Origin: Liolophura sinensis
Lineage: Eukaryota > Mollusca > Polyplacophora > Chitonida > Chitonidae
Assembly (NCBI RefSeq): GCF_032854445.1
Contig: NC_088295.1
Location: 27,827,385-27,887,384 of the forward strand
Direction: 5' to 3'
DNA length: 60,000 nt
Positions 12,146-24,900 of this stretch are shown here, in pieces. The stretch's first letter is position 1. Each line of letters starts with the position of its first letter. Position numbers and translations under genes: made by a program. The notes under the pieces were generated by a model, which saw only the letters and a list, made by a program, of their open reading frames with translations, was not told the origin of the DNA and ran no database searches.

Positions 12146-13479
12146 ACGCAATTAGTAAGCTGCAAAGGTTTTTGATCAGAAACTGTTAGTAATATATAAG
12201 ACTAAATACATGCCGATGATTGTGTTGCATTTTGTTTTTACAAATATTTTGTACACGTATAAATTAAACGCACAAATCTGGGCCGCCTATACTTTGCTTC
12301 GCCATGGCTTATTCCTGTTGGATTTTGAAGTGTCGTAACATCAAAACGGCACTGGTTCCTTCATATGATCTTCGACGACGTCACAAAACTGGTATGTGTT
12401 TTGTAAACATGCAGCCAAAGGAGATAAATGGATGGAAATGTTCATACCGCCAGAAAATCCATTTTTACATCGAAGGCTTCTACAGTCTTATACAATACCA
12501 GGAGAAACCTGTTGACAAGTTTTGACTTCTGATTAATCAGCAGATTTATAAACTTAGCATACATGTGTTGTTCCAAGGGTTCTTGTCACATGACTACCGG
12601 ATTACAAGAATAGGTTTTAAGTCAAATATCGTGGGCAGACAACTCTTTAATGTCGTCAGGATCTAACAGCACATGCCATTAAATGGGATCGACTGTGTGT
12701 CGCCTTCCTTTTTAATAATATTAAGCCCATTCTTCCTGTAAATCTGATAAACAACTCAGGGCTTAGATAATAAATCTGCAAACTCTTTATCATTCACGGC
12801 GGCTACAAGTTAAAATATAGAAAGCGGGTTTTTCAATACATGATGGAATATAGTTTAATGTGGAACTCGTGTGGAGGTCGAATTATGATTGCACAAAAAC
12901 CGCAATCGATTGTATATCAGATACAACAATGGCAACGGCTCTGCGCGGAGACGTTTTCTGATCAAGGCTAATGACCAGCGTTAGACACCGCCATAAATGT
13001 AAATCTGCTGCCACATCAGAGGGCTTTAGCAGGAATAAATCAGAGCCTGAGGAAGTGGAATTTTGTTCCAATAAACTATAAATATGCGGTAACCATGAGA
13101 ACACTTGATTTCCGAACGATCTTGTAACTTAATGAGGTATTACTGTTTGGCAGATGTTGGGAAGCTGGCTTTACCTCTCAAAGTCTTTCCGTCAACGGCA
13201 CCGATGACGCGTAAGGTTTTATTTCATAGCAGTGATTGCAAACGGTATGATCAAAATTTTTGTTGCGAGCGCGCGAGTGTAACTGTAATTTCTTCTATTC
13301 CCAGCGTGTTTAAAAACTCTAATCTGCTTCTATCAATGCTTCAGTGTGATTTGTTACATATTTAACTGCTGAACCTATGCCTCGCTTTAGATCCAGTAAC
13401 CGGGTTTGAATTTCTATACCAGAAAAGATCTCATGAGGGCACATAAATCGGACAATGTTTAAATATGATATTATAAACA
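12146..13479. other. No supported feature
   Basis: AT-rich, short frames only. Confidence 0.5.
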
Positions 13480-13860
13480 TTCGTGTTTATGTTCTCTGTG
13501 GAGATTTATGTACATCGTTTATATCATCAGACGTTTTGTTTTTGTATGTTTTAGCTCCGTATGATTGTGTAAACGTCTCTATTTGTGTGTATATTGTAGA
13601 CAAACATGTTTGTGTGCTCTATGGATGTCTGTATGTGGATCTGTTATGTGGACGCGTATTTATGTGTATGTCAGTGTATGTCTATGTGTACATGTATATG
13701 TGTTATCTGGAAGTCATCGTTTATGTGTAATATGGATACCTTTGTTTATCATTAATTGAAAGTCAGTGTATGTCGATTTGGAAGTCTATGTGTAATGTGA
13801 ACAAGCGCACTAATGTGTTACGTGGACAAATGTTCTTATGTTATGTGGACGTTGTCCTCT
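13480..13860 (+). repeat. Degenerate minisatellite, TG-rich
   Basis: Repeated TTTATGTGTAATGTGGA- and GTGTATGTCTATGTG-like units of about 20-35 bp, too diverged for an exact unit. Short Val/Tyr/Cys-rich frames here follow from the repeat. Confidence 0.55.
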
Positions 13861-13989
13861 TATTGCACAACAGAAGCGCTCATGCTGCAAAAGTTTCATG
13901 CTGCCAATATGTTAAAATATATAGAGATCCTCCTCAAATCGAGTAAATATTTCCTCTTATCATCTCATACTACGCGATAACCCATACAG

Positions 13990-14250
13990 TGTTTATTTAT
14001 TTAATTGGTGCTTTATGCCGTACTCTAGAATATTTCACCTATAAGACGGCGGCCAGCATTGTGGTGGGAGGAAACCGCGCAGATCCGGGGGAGACCAAAC
14101 ATCATCCGCAGGTTGCTGAAAGACCTTCCCAGGTGCTGCCGGAGAGGAAGCCAGTATGAGTTGGACTTGAACTCACAGCGACCGCATTGGTTAGAGGCAC
14201 CTGGGTCATTGCGCCGCGTTGGCACGCTAACCACCTTGGCCATGGAGGGC
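13990..14250 (-). mobile_element. Main-family SINE, full length
   Basis: Tail at left (GTTTATTTATTTAATTGG), core CGGCGGCCAGCATTGTGGTG, head at right (TTGAACTCACAGCGACCGCA to CCTTGGCCATGGAGG). No clear target duplication was seen. Confidence 0.85.
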
Positions 14251-14469
14251 ACCACACTTAAACATGTTACATGCATGGCACATGCTCCCATTTGTAAACG
14301 TGTTGCACGGTGTAGATGTTCGTCATGCCGGAGAAATGTTTCCAGCTGTTATTTGGAACTTTCGCGGTTGGGAATCTGTGTGTCAAAAGAGACATTCTTA
14401 TACCAGCCGTCAATAAAAATTGACGTTCCATGTCAACAATAATCACATGGTCAGTACCCAAAACGACGT

Positions 14470-15035
14470 GCTCGTATAATACAAACTACGAAAGAAACCA
14501 CGAGGACCAAGAAAGTATATGAAGTACAAAATTAGGACGGAATCATGCATATAGTGAAGCAGTGAACAGTTTTCATTAATGTTGGAAAGACGCAAGGAAT
14601 GTTCTAGGGGAATGAGTGAAATCAGTGGTTAAGCCGTGTACCAAGCTAGTATGTAAGTTGTCATTAATAAATTAAATATGTATCTGAGGTGCTCTTTGAT
14701 TTCATCTAACCATATATCCAACGGGATGATCTAATTCAACGCGATGAATACAGAGCCCCGGGTTAAGCAGAATTAGACACAACCGTGAGGCAGAGTGCTA
14801 GAGATTCTGGACTCTCTGTCCATATTTACTTATTAACAGAATTATACTCATGGTAAAACACAAGAAGCTTCGAGAGAAGGCGTTTGATGTAATAACCTTG
14901 ACGCACCAATTCTGAGGTAATAACCTGTGGCGTTGATTGAAATTGTCACGTAGCGTACACGATCTAACAAATGCTACAAAGCGAGATATGTGTATGCCAT
15001 ATGCAGGAGTGACCCATGCTCCTCTTGGCATGTTG
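14470..15035 (+). repeat. Unnamed dispersed repeat, copy A (longest)
   Basis: It shares CCCGGGTTAAGC, AATTAGACACA, GAAGGCGTTTGATG, GATCTAACAAATGCTACAA and GAGATATG, in the same order, with copies at 16500 and 57790. Upstream, GCAAGGAATGTTCT and AATATGTATCT also match the 57.8-kb copy. No coding frame was seen. Confidence 0.65.
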
Positions 15036-16499
15036 GTAATGTTTCCCGTTGTAATCGTGCCAACAACCAGAAACCAATTGTTGACTCCCCTCGTGGTTGG
15101 TTAATGTTTAACGTTGTCATTTTACTACACAACAATATGGAATAATTGTAACAGATGAAAAATTAAAACGTCAAACTAAATACACTTCTATCGAACTTAT
15201 TTTTTGTAAATTCTTGGCTTCACCATAACGAAATATTGACGTCAACGAATACAGCTCTCACACAAGCAGACGTTCATATTAAACAATGGCGTCTGGACAA
15301 GCTTAAGAACGAGTGGATACTCATCGATCAAAATCACAAACGCTCGACCTTTACCAATCAATAGACATCTTCAGTCTCATTGTTAGAACTCTGTTCATTT
15401 TCTCTGAACAGTTTTCATTGTATGTCAGCTTATCCCACTAATCCTTCTAAGACGACAGAAATCGTTGGTATACACTTATACCTTTCACGTGATCTCTCAG
15501 TATACGTATTAATAGACTGCATTACCTCTTGAAATATAATCTATTTGTGTGGGGCTGGTCGATGAAGAGCGGGTAAAAATAGCAGTATTTTGACACCTTA
15601 ATTCTATATAGTAAATTTGTATAGAAAAAAATGGCTATTTTTGAACAAATAATACCTCCGCCGTTTGTAACAATTTGCTGAATGATCTGTCATTAGGACG
15701 GACGATGTTCTTCTTCTGAATTGCTATGAACATAGCTTTATTTTCAGCAAGATTTCATTTTTTCCATGGATATATTTGTCATATGTAAAATACTTTAGCA
15801 TCACGCTATGTACGACTAAATGAATTTATGTAAATTTATTCGGTAACCCTCTCACAATTAAAATATGTACGAACACCACTGTGCTAATCTATTATTGAAA
15901 TTCCTAAAAAAATTTGATATAGAGACACGGACATACACGTATAGGTGATGTTGACACGGACCTATATCAATTAGCAATCATAATAGGTTAATAATCCCGA
16001 ATAGCCACGCAACAAGCCAAATATTCGTGTATCACCTGTAGACCGTGAAGGGCGATCAAAGTCGCTTATCACAAGACACCTTCCAACAACCTGTATAATG
16101 ATAGTTCCCGAAAGAATATGCAAGAAATAATATATAGATGGTAAATAAAGCATGTATCATGTAAGGGAAAATCTACTTTCTCCGCGACAGACCATTGGAA
16201 TTTATCGATTCTAGCTCTGTTAAAAGAACCCGGTTTTTTGATACTAGTGAAAACTGACGTAATCCGTGTCAGCCAATAAAGGAAAAATACAAGAAAAATA
16301 CCCTGGCAAACGGGTAAAAATTTTCCTCGGTCGAAGTGGAAGTGTGTCTTCATTAATGTTTACATAACTTGCAGCAATTTCAGGGTGTCGACTACCTAGC
16401 GTAGCATTTCCAGGTAGAATACACATTTAGGTATCTCTGTCACGCTTTCATTGGAACTGTTCATGAAAGCACCGTGATCATAAACATGTATGCTTACAC

Positions 16500-16735
16500 A
16501 TCCCATATCGCTGGGTTAAGCGGGATTAGCTACAAACATAAAACAAATCCCCAGAAATCCTGAACGCTCTGTTCATATTTGTCAACAAGAGTATTGTTGA
16601 GGCGTTTGATGAAGTATCATTGAAACACTAAGACTCATCACATTTTACATAGAATCTAACAAATGTTATAGATGTTAAGATATGTATATACCTTACGATT
16701 GTATATTACCATCAAAACACGGATAATTTACAATT
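16500..16735 (+). repeat. Unnamed dispersed repeat, copy B (3' part)
   Basis: GGGTTAAGCGGGATTAGC, GAGGCGTTTGATGAAGTA, AGAATCTAACAAATGTTA and AAGATATGTATATACC align with copy A. Confidence 0.55.
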
Positions 16736-18804
16736 CCAAAATTGGAATTAACCTTATTGTGATACAGACAACATAAGAGGAGACCTTCATCATCCTTGCA
16801 CAGGTATATGTCCCTTCCGGACATATAAAGGCTACCTAGTGTCTTCATGAATTACACGGAAGGTGGATAGGTTTCTTTCATTGACTCCGCAAAGGTAAGT
16901 AAGTGAAATCTTTGCCAGGCTGAAGGGAGTTGTGCTAAATTTTTTAACAGCAGGGAAGGGAAATTATTGTTTACATAGATACAAACTCTGGCGCTAAGGC
17001 TTGGTGGGTATAAAACAAAGTGGAAGTTCATTCGTCTTTAGTTTGATTAGTCTTCGCTATGCCGGTAAAGTGAAAGAAAAGTAGACACCAGCACATGCTG
17101 GCTTCTAATGAATGTCGCTCTCATACACGCTATCCCATTGCCTGTGTCTCTCCTGTGGTCCCATGAGAGAGCTTATAACAAACTGTGAAGTGTGTACAAC
17201 AGCAAAATGTTAACAGATGATAACTGGGACGATAATATTCGACAGAACGGCTGGATTTCGATCAGTGTTAAAACAGTCTGCTAACAGCACGGACTTGCTA
17301 AAGCGCTCAGTCGAGAAACATTGTTTCCTGAATCGTATGATGTCAGTCTGAAACATGTACATTGTTATACATCAGGACAGACTCGTCCGTTAGTATCATG
17401 TACAAGTACCTGTATAAGGCTTCCGTGTGAAACCGCCCAGGCGATTACGTAGCTATAATCAAGTGAGCGGAAATGAAAGGTTAGAAATCAAGCGGAAGGA
17501 TGAAAGAAGAGATTCTTCCCAATGAAGGTTCTGTGTTGCCTTAAGCCTTTCCATGAAAATTAGGTGTGCAATTATTATTCCATTGAAAGGGAGTCGAATT
17601 CGCATGGATCTTGCATTTAATACCTAGAATAGAAGCAAGTAATTGCGTAAGGTAGTTCCGTGTAGTTAATTGTCTTTGAATGCCTTGGGTTCCACTACCA
17701 CGCCTTAACCATGTTAATGTCAATGTTAGTAAAGAACATGCATGCCGTTCTCCCTAATGGATTTCGGGAAGTCATTTTTTTTTTCAATTTTGTATACAGG
17801 ACAGTAAAAAGACCAGGCTTTAAACATACATGCTTACACATCAGTGATTTTCATTCACGCTTCTATAATGGTGTATAGGGGATGGATAGATTTTACTATT
17901 GTGTGGCGCAAAATAAAACGGATGTTTATGAAGAAGTGGCTTAGTGTGATTCAAGACTACATAAATTTGAATAAACTAGACAGGTTTGTTGATGCCGGTT
18001 ATCGCAAATTCATCTGTGGCTATTAAATAAGCATTACACAAAAACAACACAATCCTTAAATAGGCAAGCCCTTGGGAAACTCTAGACTGTTTTGATATAT
18101 TCCCAGGAAGTGGCATAAAAAATAAAAACACGATGGTGTATATAAACACATTGTAGCTGGGGAGCATTCAGATGTTTGGCAGAGGCCATGTGTACCGGAG
18201 GTATGGGCTGACAGTTCCTGTTTTGACAGTTGTGACAGAGCGCCAAAATGGGGCAACACTCCTTTACGTAAATGTGGCTAACCGTCCATCTGTACATTTT
18301 TAACGTAGCCAGGGAGAAAAATGTAGGCATGCGTAAGGAAGGTTGACAAGGACAGTTTGGGAGCGAAGGTCGCTGACTAGAAGGTTCGGCATCTAGGAAA
18401 GTAAGTACCGAAAAATTGTTCATTTAATCAATTTGTTTTGATAGCTGTGTAACATTTTAAAATTAAGAAAAATATATAACTCTCAAAACCATTATTCATT
18501 ATTTCTTTCTTTACATCAAGACATTGAAGTTGGCGTCAGAAATACGCCGGGAAGTACGGACTGAAATATAGGCATCAATGTTCTATTTTAGTGCAAACGT
18601 TATCTTCAACGCATCACCTTCATTTCATTCATTGCATTTCGCTGAACCTACAACAAATCAGTGTCGATTTTGCCGATCGATGCGATCAATTCTGGGTTTG
18701 TTTACTGAATGGTGTCAAGCATAATGTCATATATCTTAGTTTCTTAGTTGTACTTTTAAATGTGTCGATATCTAATTCTGTGAAAGCATCGTAGACTATG
18801 ATGT

Positions 18805-18805
<1 letters not shown>
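16736..18805. other. No supported gene; possible ILP1 upstream region
   Basis: The TATA-like motif at 17009 is the only candidate signal. A 113-codon minus frame (18082-18423) has no motif support. Confidence 0.4.
17009..17064 (+). promoter_or_regulatory. Candidate TATA box and short first exon for ILP1
   Basis: TATAAAA lies at 17009-17015, and about 50 bases on there is an ATG at 17059 followed by CCG and a donor-like GTAAAG at 17065. Spliced to 21759, that ATG would read in frame (Met-Pro-Val-Thr) into the start codon at 21765. This is only a possibility: the frame match has a one-in-three chance, the implied intron would be 4.7 kb, and another TATATAA at about 21491 could serve instead. 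Confidence 0.2.

Positions 18806-18852
<47 letters not shown>
18806..18852. repeat. CT microsatellite, 47 bp
   Basis: Uninterrupted CT dinucleotides, directly upstream of the minisatellites. Confidence 0.97.
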
Positions 18853-18855
<3 letters not shown>

Positions 18856-18856
18856 T

Positions 18857-19130
18857 GTAATCTTCATTAACTATATATTAAGCACTGTGAACTATCACGT
18901 GATATCTATATCTGTGTAGTCATCATACACAATATCAAGTGATATCTGACTGCGACGGTATAATCTTCATGGACTACGTACGTCACGCGATATCTGACTG
19001 TCACCGTGTAATCATCACGGACTAGCCCTGTGTAAGCATCATTAACTATACCCTACGATATCTGACTCCATGACTGATTCTGGTGTCATCATTATGGTCC
19101 ATGTCAGGCGATACCTGATTCACAGTGGAC
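18857..19130 (+). repeat. Minisatellite, roughly 55-60 bp unit
   Basis: Four to five degenerate units with GTGTAATCATCA, an ACTATCACG-like piece and GATATCTGACT. Confidence 0.65.
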
Positions 19131-19189
19131 ATTGAGGTTTCATTTCATGTGGTCTAGGCCCATGCAAAAATATACCATATGTTTATCTC

Positions 19190-19715
19190 AGGTGAGATAT
19201 CATGTTTATGTGATCACAACCCAAGACGCGCGAGTTTTACATGTTATGTGATTATAACCCATGTCAGACGAGATCTTATGTTGATGTGACCATGATCCAT
19301 GTCAGGCGAGATCTTATGTTTATGTGAACCTGACGTATGTCAGACGAGATCCAAAGTCACACCAGATCTTATTTCTGTGTGATGATGACCCATGTCTGGT
19401 GAAATCTTACGTTTATGTAAAAATAGCTCATGCTACACCAGATCTTATTTCTCTGTAATCATGGCCAATATCAGGCGAGGTCTTATGTTTATGTCATCAT
19501 GACCCATGTCACGTAAGATATCATGCTTATGTGATCTTGACCAATGTCACGCGAGGTCTTGTGTTTAAGTCATCATGACCCATGTAAGACGAGATCTTAT
19601 GTTTATGTAATCATGACCTGAAGAGATTTTATTTCTGTGTGATCATGACCCATGTAAGACGAGATCTTATGTTTATGTGATCTTGACCAGTGTCAGGCGT
19701 TATGTTTATGTGATC
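19190..19715 (+). repeat. Minisatellite, about 38-bp unit, first block
   Basis: Unit GTGATCATGACCCATGTCAG, ACGAGATCTTATGTTTAT. About 13 copies, more diverged at the left end. Confidence 0.88.
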
Positions 19716-19984
19716 ATAGTACAATTTAGACGTAGAGCACATAGAGACGAAAAAACAGAGCAGCGACGACAGTGTGATAACTGGCAAATGGTCTGATGTA
19801 ACAACTGAAATGCGGCCTCTTGTCATTTTACCTCATTTAGGGTTTATTCTACAGTAGCATATTACATGCCCCGGGCACCATGGCTAACACAGAATTAGGT
19901 AAAATATATTACACGTCACTGGTGTAGAATTACTCGAAATGCTGTGGTGCTCTCACATTTAACGTACAATAACATTAAAACAAT

Positions 19985-20150
19985 GACCCATGTCAAACAA
20001 AATCTTATGTTTTTGTGACCATGACCTATGTCAGACGAGATCTTATGTTTACGTGATCATGACCCATGTCAGACGAGATCTTATGTTTATGTGATCACGA
20101 CCCATGTCAGACGAGATCTTATGTTTATGTGATCATGACCCATGTCAGAG
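19985..20150 (+). repeat. Minisatellite, about 38-bp unit, second block
   Basis: Four nearly identical copies of the same unit as 19190-19715, separated from that block by about 270 bp of unrelated sequence. Confidence 0.88.
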
Positions 20151-20456
20151 ATTGACTACGTCACCATTCGCCTTTTTACATAAAACATGGTGGCAACATT
20201 TTTCCAATGAAGTAGCACCTGATTCAGTATTCACCTATCTGGGTGAGACATGTTTCCGTGATAATCACAACCCACATGAGATCTCCCTGTAACCGTTTTT
20301 GTATGTGCCACGTAAAGCCTGTGGCTTTTATTTTTTCACACTTACAACTTGACAAGGAAGCCTATTTTAGCTTAACTAGACTGTTGCTGTCGATTGTAGC
20401 TGTAATTTGACAGCATGCGGGATCTTTGTTCAATTATACATATCTATATAGGCACT

Positions 20457-20540
20457 TCAGTTTTATGGTTGGAGGAAACCGAAGTGTCCTGGGTAAACCA
20501 TCGACCTTTGGCAAATTACTGACGACGTACAGACAAGTAT
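20457..20540 (-). mobile_element. Fragment of a third SINE-like family
   Basis: TTTTATGGTTGGAGGAAACC, GGTAAACCATCGACC and GGCAAATTACTGACG resemble the piece at 1555-1625 (GTAAACCACCCATCACTGGC) and the element at 49735-49930. Confidence 0.4.
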
Positions 20541-20629
20541 CAGACTGCATCCACGGCCACTGGAGTTGACTGCTAATTGCTATAACAAACAAGGAGACCT
20601 CCCCATTCCACGTACATTTTCGCTTATGT

Positions 20630-20800
20630 CAACCTGGGCACTTTTATGTACATTGTCACTTATGTGTACATGGTCACTTTTATGTACCTGGTCACATTTA
20701 TGTACCTGGTCACCTGTTGTATGTGTGTATGAGCACTAAAATGTAACATGATGCTTGAGCACAGCGTTAAACACCATCCAATCAATGAATCATTCAAATG
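20630..20800 (+). repeat. Short tandem repeat joined to a SINE-like tail
   Basis: About five imperfect copies of an 18-20 bp unit (GTACCTGGTCACTTTTAT type) are followed by TGCTTGAGCACAGCGTTAAA and CAATCAATGAATC, the tail of the third SINE-like family. Confidence 0.5.
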
Positions 20801-21750
20801 TGCACCTGCTGTAGGCCAACTGTCAACTCGAGGTAGAACTCTGGTTTCCCGAACACGAAGAAATAACGGTACCTCAATGTATTACCATCAAAAATAACTC
20901 CAATTTTACACGTTTTACCATCTTGAAACAGGTTCATGCGCTTTGTGCATGTGTAATTATAAAACTATATTCCCGTTGACTTAGGAACATAAGGACAACA
21001 ACATTAATTTCATTTATAAAGAGTATGGCTTTCGGGTTTTAGGATATGGTAAAAGTGAAGTGTTGAATAGGCCTTTAACGCAAGCCTTGACAGTTGGATG
21101 AACTCAAAGGAAATATCAATTATCACCTGTTTAATTGGGACATGGAAAATTGTGCGGAAATTTGCTCCGATCAACAAGGGAAAGATAGGATGCAGGAATC
21201 GTCATTGACGGGGCTTGAGGCTAGCCTGATGCGCTCGGCCAAAGATCACCGACTTCCGCCAGAAGGGCGTGTATAGCGACTGTTCATTACGTTCATCACA
21301 GCCTGCTTACCTAATGTACGTGGAATGCACGGCGATCACCTGAAGACTTTGGCGTAATGACCGGTGTTTAGCACCAGCTCTGGCCCGGAGCCTACTCTTT
21401 CCTTGGCCTCCGTAAAGGGATAATATACGCCTACGAGAGGAGCGTTGATCAGTTGTTGGTGCAGGCCCTGGTAATCGATGACTGGCTGATGTATATAACA
21501 GGGTGGATGAGCAGACAGCACTGGGTGAATGATAAGCGGGGAAGTGGTCAGGCTTGCGACCTCTTACCAATGTGCCTTTCGAGTTAAGGGACGCCTCAAG
21601 TGTATGACTTGTGAACACTTTTACCGGATCTGCAACAAGATATTTCCATTCTGTCTCCGCGGGCAATTCACTTCTTCAAAAATAACCACCGATATAAGTG
21701 TGTCGTGCGCTGGTCGACTTGTGTTTAACTCCGTTTACCTTGTGTCACTT

Positions 21751-21764
21751 CCTGACAGGTGACA
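21751..21764 (+). promoter_or_regulatory. Splice acceptor just upstream of the ILP1 start codon
   Basis: The pattern CTTCCTGACAG before GTGACAATG reads as a 3' splice site, leaving only six bases before the ATG. The 5' part of the transcript should therefore lie in one or more exons further upstream. Confidence 0.6.
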
Positions 21765-21978
21765 ATGTTCTGGTTGTCTTGTGCTTGTGTGCTGCTCGGG
21801 ATGTTCGCCCTCATGCCCGAGCCGGTGGCCGCTGGGTATGAGAGGACCTGCAGCCCAGACGCCATGTACGCCCCTGTCCGTCGCACTCTGTGTGGAAGTC
21901 GTTTAACTGATGCCATCTCAAGTATTTGTGATATGCAAGGCTTCCAAGTAACCCACAACAGGCGAAAGAGAAACGAAC
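21765..21978 (+). CDS. ILP: ILP1 coding exon 1: signal peptide and B chain
   Basis: It encodes residues 1-71 plus the first base of codon 72. The ATG at 21765 follows GTGACA, which itself follows a good acceptor (pyrimidine-rich stretch then GACAG ending at 21758). The exon ends in GAAC before donor GTAAGT at 21979. Reading through the donor meets a stop soon after, at about 22004. Confidence 0.93.
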
Positions 21979-24900
21979 GTAAGTACTTTTTAACTAATTT
22001 TTAAACTAAAGTTTTTGAAATTATTGAATGCCTTATACTATTTTCATCTACTTGTATGCACTAAAATTACCTGTCACTGAGTTGATTTAAAGGTTTTGAA
22101 ATCTGACGATTAACTGATGTATGAAGTGATAAATACTTATATCGGGCCCTATCACAATATGTGGAATCACTGTGGAATGCTTGAGTAAGACGGAAAACGA
22201 CAATAAAACAAAATAAAACAAAAAAGTTTTCACTCATATTAGAAGCACACAGTTTTATTTATTTGATTGGTGTTTTACGCCGTACTCTAGAATATTTCTC
22301 TTATACGACGGCGGCCAGCATTATGGGGAAACCCACGACCATCCGCAGTTTATGGCAGACCTTCCCACTTACGACCGGAGAGGAAGCCAGCATGAGCTGG
22401 ACTTGAACTCACAGCGACCGCATTGGTGAGAGGCTCCCGGGTCATTACGCTACGCTAGCGTGCTAACTAAGCCACGGAGGACCCCCCCCCCCCAAAAAAA
22501 AATGTTTTATTTATTTAGTTTTACGCCGTACTCAAGAATATTTCACTTATACGACTGCGGCCAGCATTATGGTGGTTGGAAACCGGACAGATTCCGGGGG
22601 AAACCCACGACCATCCGCAGGTTACTGCCATACCTGCCCACGTACGGTACTGTTTTATGAGCCTGGCATTTATAATAATGTCGTATAGAGGAGGAAGCAA
22701 TAAATGATTCTCTAAATGAACACAACATGTAACATAAATTACACTCGTGCACCATGTTGAATTATTATCAGCTTGAAAAGTGCTTGTGGTAAATGATAAA
22801 GTTATATAGGCCAGTGAGAAAAAACACGAAACACTTTTATCTTCGATTATTTCTAAGTATCACTATACCATTGTTGCAGTGAAACGCATCATATAGAGTA
22901 TAGTTTTGTTACCCGTATGTAATCTTTTCATTTATCGTTGTGTGGTGCACCACAAAACACATTCGTTCACTCATTACATTTTTTATTTATTTATGAAAAA
23001 TTCAAACGGTATCATTACTGTTATTCCTCGAGAATAATAAGAAAGCGAACGTTAATCCAGAAAAGCTATATTATAACTGCTGTATGAAAAAGAATAACTA
23101 TAATGCTATAGAGAGGAAAACTGTAAGTGATAATAAGCAGAAAAGCCAGTTATTTTTTTATATATATAATTTTATCACATTGAAGCGAGGACAAAATTGG
23201 CTTAAATTGGTGTAGCCTACTCTCGTGCTGGTGCAATATAGAGCGACTGCACTCGTATTGGTGCAATAGAGAGCGACTGCACTTGTACTGGTGCAATAGA
23301 GAGCGACTGCACTCGTATTGGTGCAATAGAGAGCGACTGCACTTGTACTGGTGGAGTAGAGAATGACTACAACAACCGGCGAGCACAAATTTCAAAAACC
23401 CTTAAAGTGCATCAAAGCATTAATTCAGAAAGGTATCATATGACAGAGAAAAGTCATCATTTTTTTTTGAAAAAGCCCAAGCCGTTATTTAAATTCTAAT
23501 GCCTCGGGAAAAATTGATTTCCAGCATTCATATAAAAGCAGCCACTTTTTGCACGTACGCGATGCATACGCATTCCGACTTGTCTCTTATGCTGATCACA
23601 GTACATACACAGACACCATTTCTAAAGTCAGGCTGGGCGATCTTTTTTGTAACTTAATCACATATATTTCATTTATTTATTTCACAGTATGGTACGTAGT
23701 ATTCAATGGATATATCTAATCCCTTAATATTATCTGAAACCGCGATCTTTTAATTTCATGCGTAATTAACAAAGACAACATGGTTTTGGTTACGTACGCA
23801 GTGTTTGATTATAACAATTATTGTCCACAGCTCCCCCAATTAGTCTGGTAATAGTGAATGCATTTTGAACCTCCATACCTGGCTTGCAGACTTAGGATGT
23901 GTATTGAATGAAATGTTTCAGTAGCAGTGTGTTATGACAACCTAGCGATGTGAAGAACCCGACACAACAACATGTATAATTATGTATAATTAGCGCCGTT
24001 AGGAATAACTGTGACGTCACATATCCCAGCTGTTAAATAATTCCAACCGCAATTGGCGAGATTAAGATACAGCGCTGACTGACGGCAACGGAGCAACCAA
24101 ACTTGTCTCTTTTAATACAGAAAGATGAGTTATTCACTATTCTATTATACTTTGAGTTTTCCTTCTACATGCAACGTTAAACTCTAAAGTCAGAGACACA
24201 CGCTTCGGAACATATTCTGCACCCTGTCTACCCTTTGTTGCGTCACAACACTCGACCTCAGGTAGCGTCATTTCAAAGTACAGATGGGTTCTCACAGGTG
24301 TTCATCCCATTATAAGAAAACTAAAAGAAATTCGGAAAACAAGCTAACAAAATTGATTTGCTGCAAAACATGCTTCACCCTCTTCTTTGAGTGGGAAGTT
24401 GGTCATTCTCAAAGTCTCGCGCATTTGCTGATAACGGATTTGTTGAAAGTAGTGGCGGAAGGAAACATTTTCGTGCTTCGTTTGTTCATTTGCCTGTCTG
24501 ATAAATATGTAAAAGTTTGAAGTCGGTATTGTTGTAAGTATGCAAAGAATCATTTTGGAATTCGGATGCCTGCGGCGCATCATTTTAAAATGTCAACTCT
24601 TTCACATTTACTGGGTTAAAACGAACAACAATGACTAGATCAAGAACTGTTATTTCATCATCAGTTCATTTTATTCCACCAATACCTGAAAACTGTTTTG
24701 ATAGGCAGCGTTTCACACCTTGCCTAGTCCACATCCTTGGACTTCAAAGGCCATGGTAATAATATACTCGGCCTGCGTATAAATGTAATTATGGCTTGCA
24801 TAATAATATAGTTCATTATGATCGATGAATGATAATGATTTACTTGATACCCGAGATAATAACAAGACATATACTTCAGATTCCTTGATGAAATGTCAGA

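Noticed and set aside
23150-23395. Repetitive peptide frames with SLLHQY or ALYCTN repeats
   Set aside because: Products of a 30-bp intronic minisatellite, open in several frames at once.
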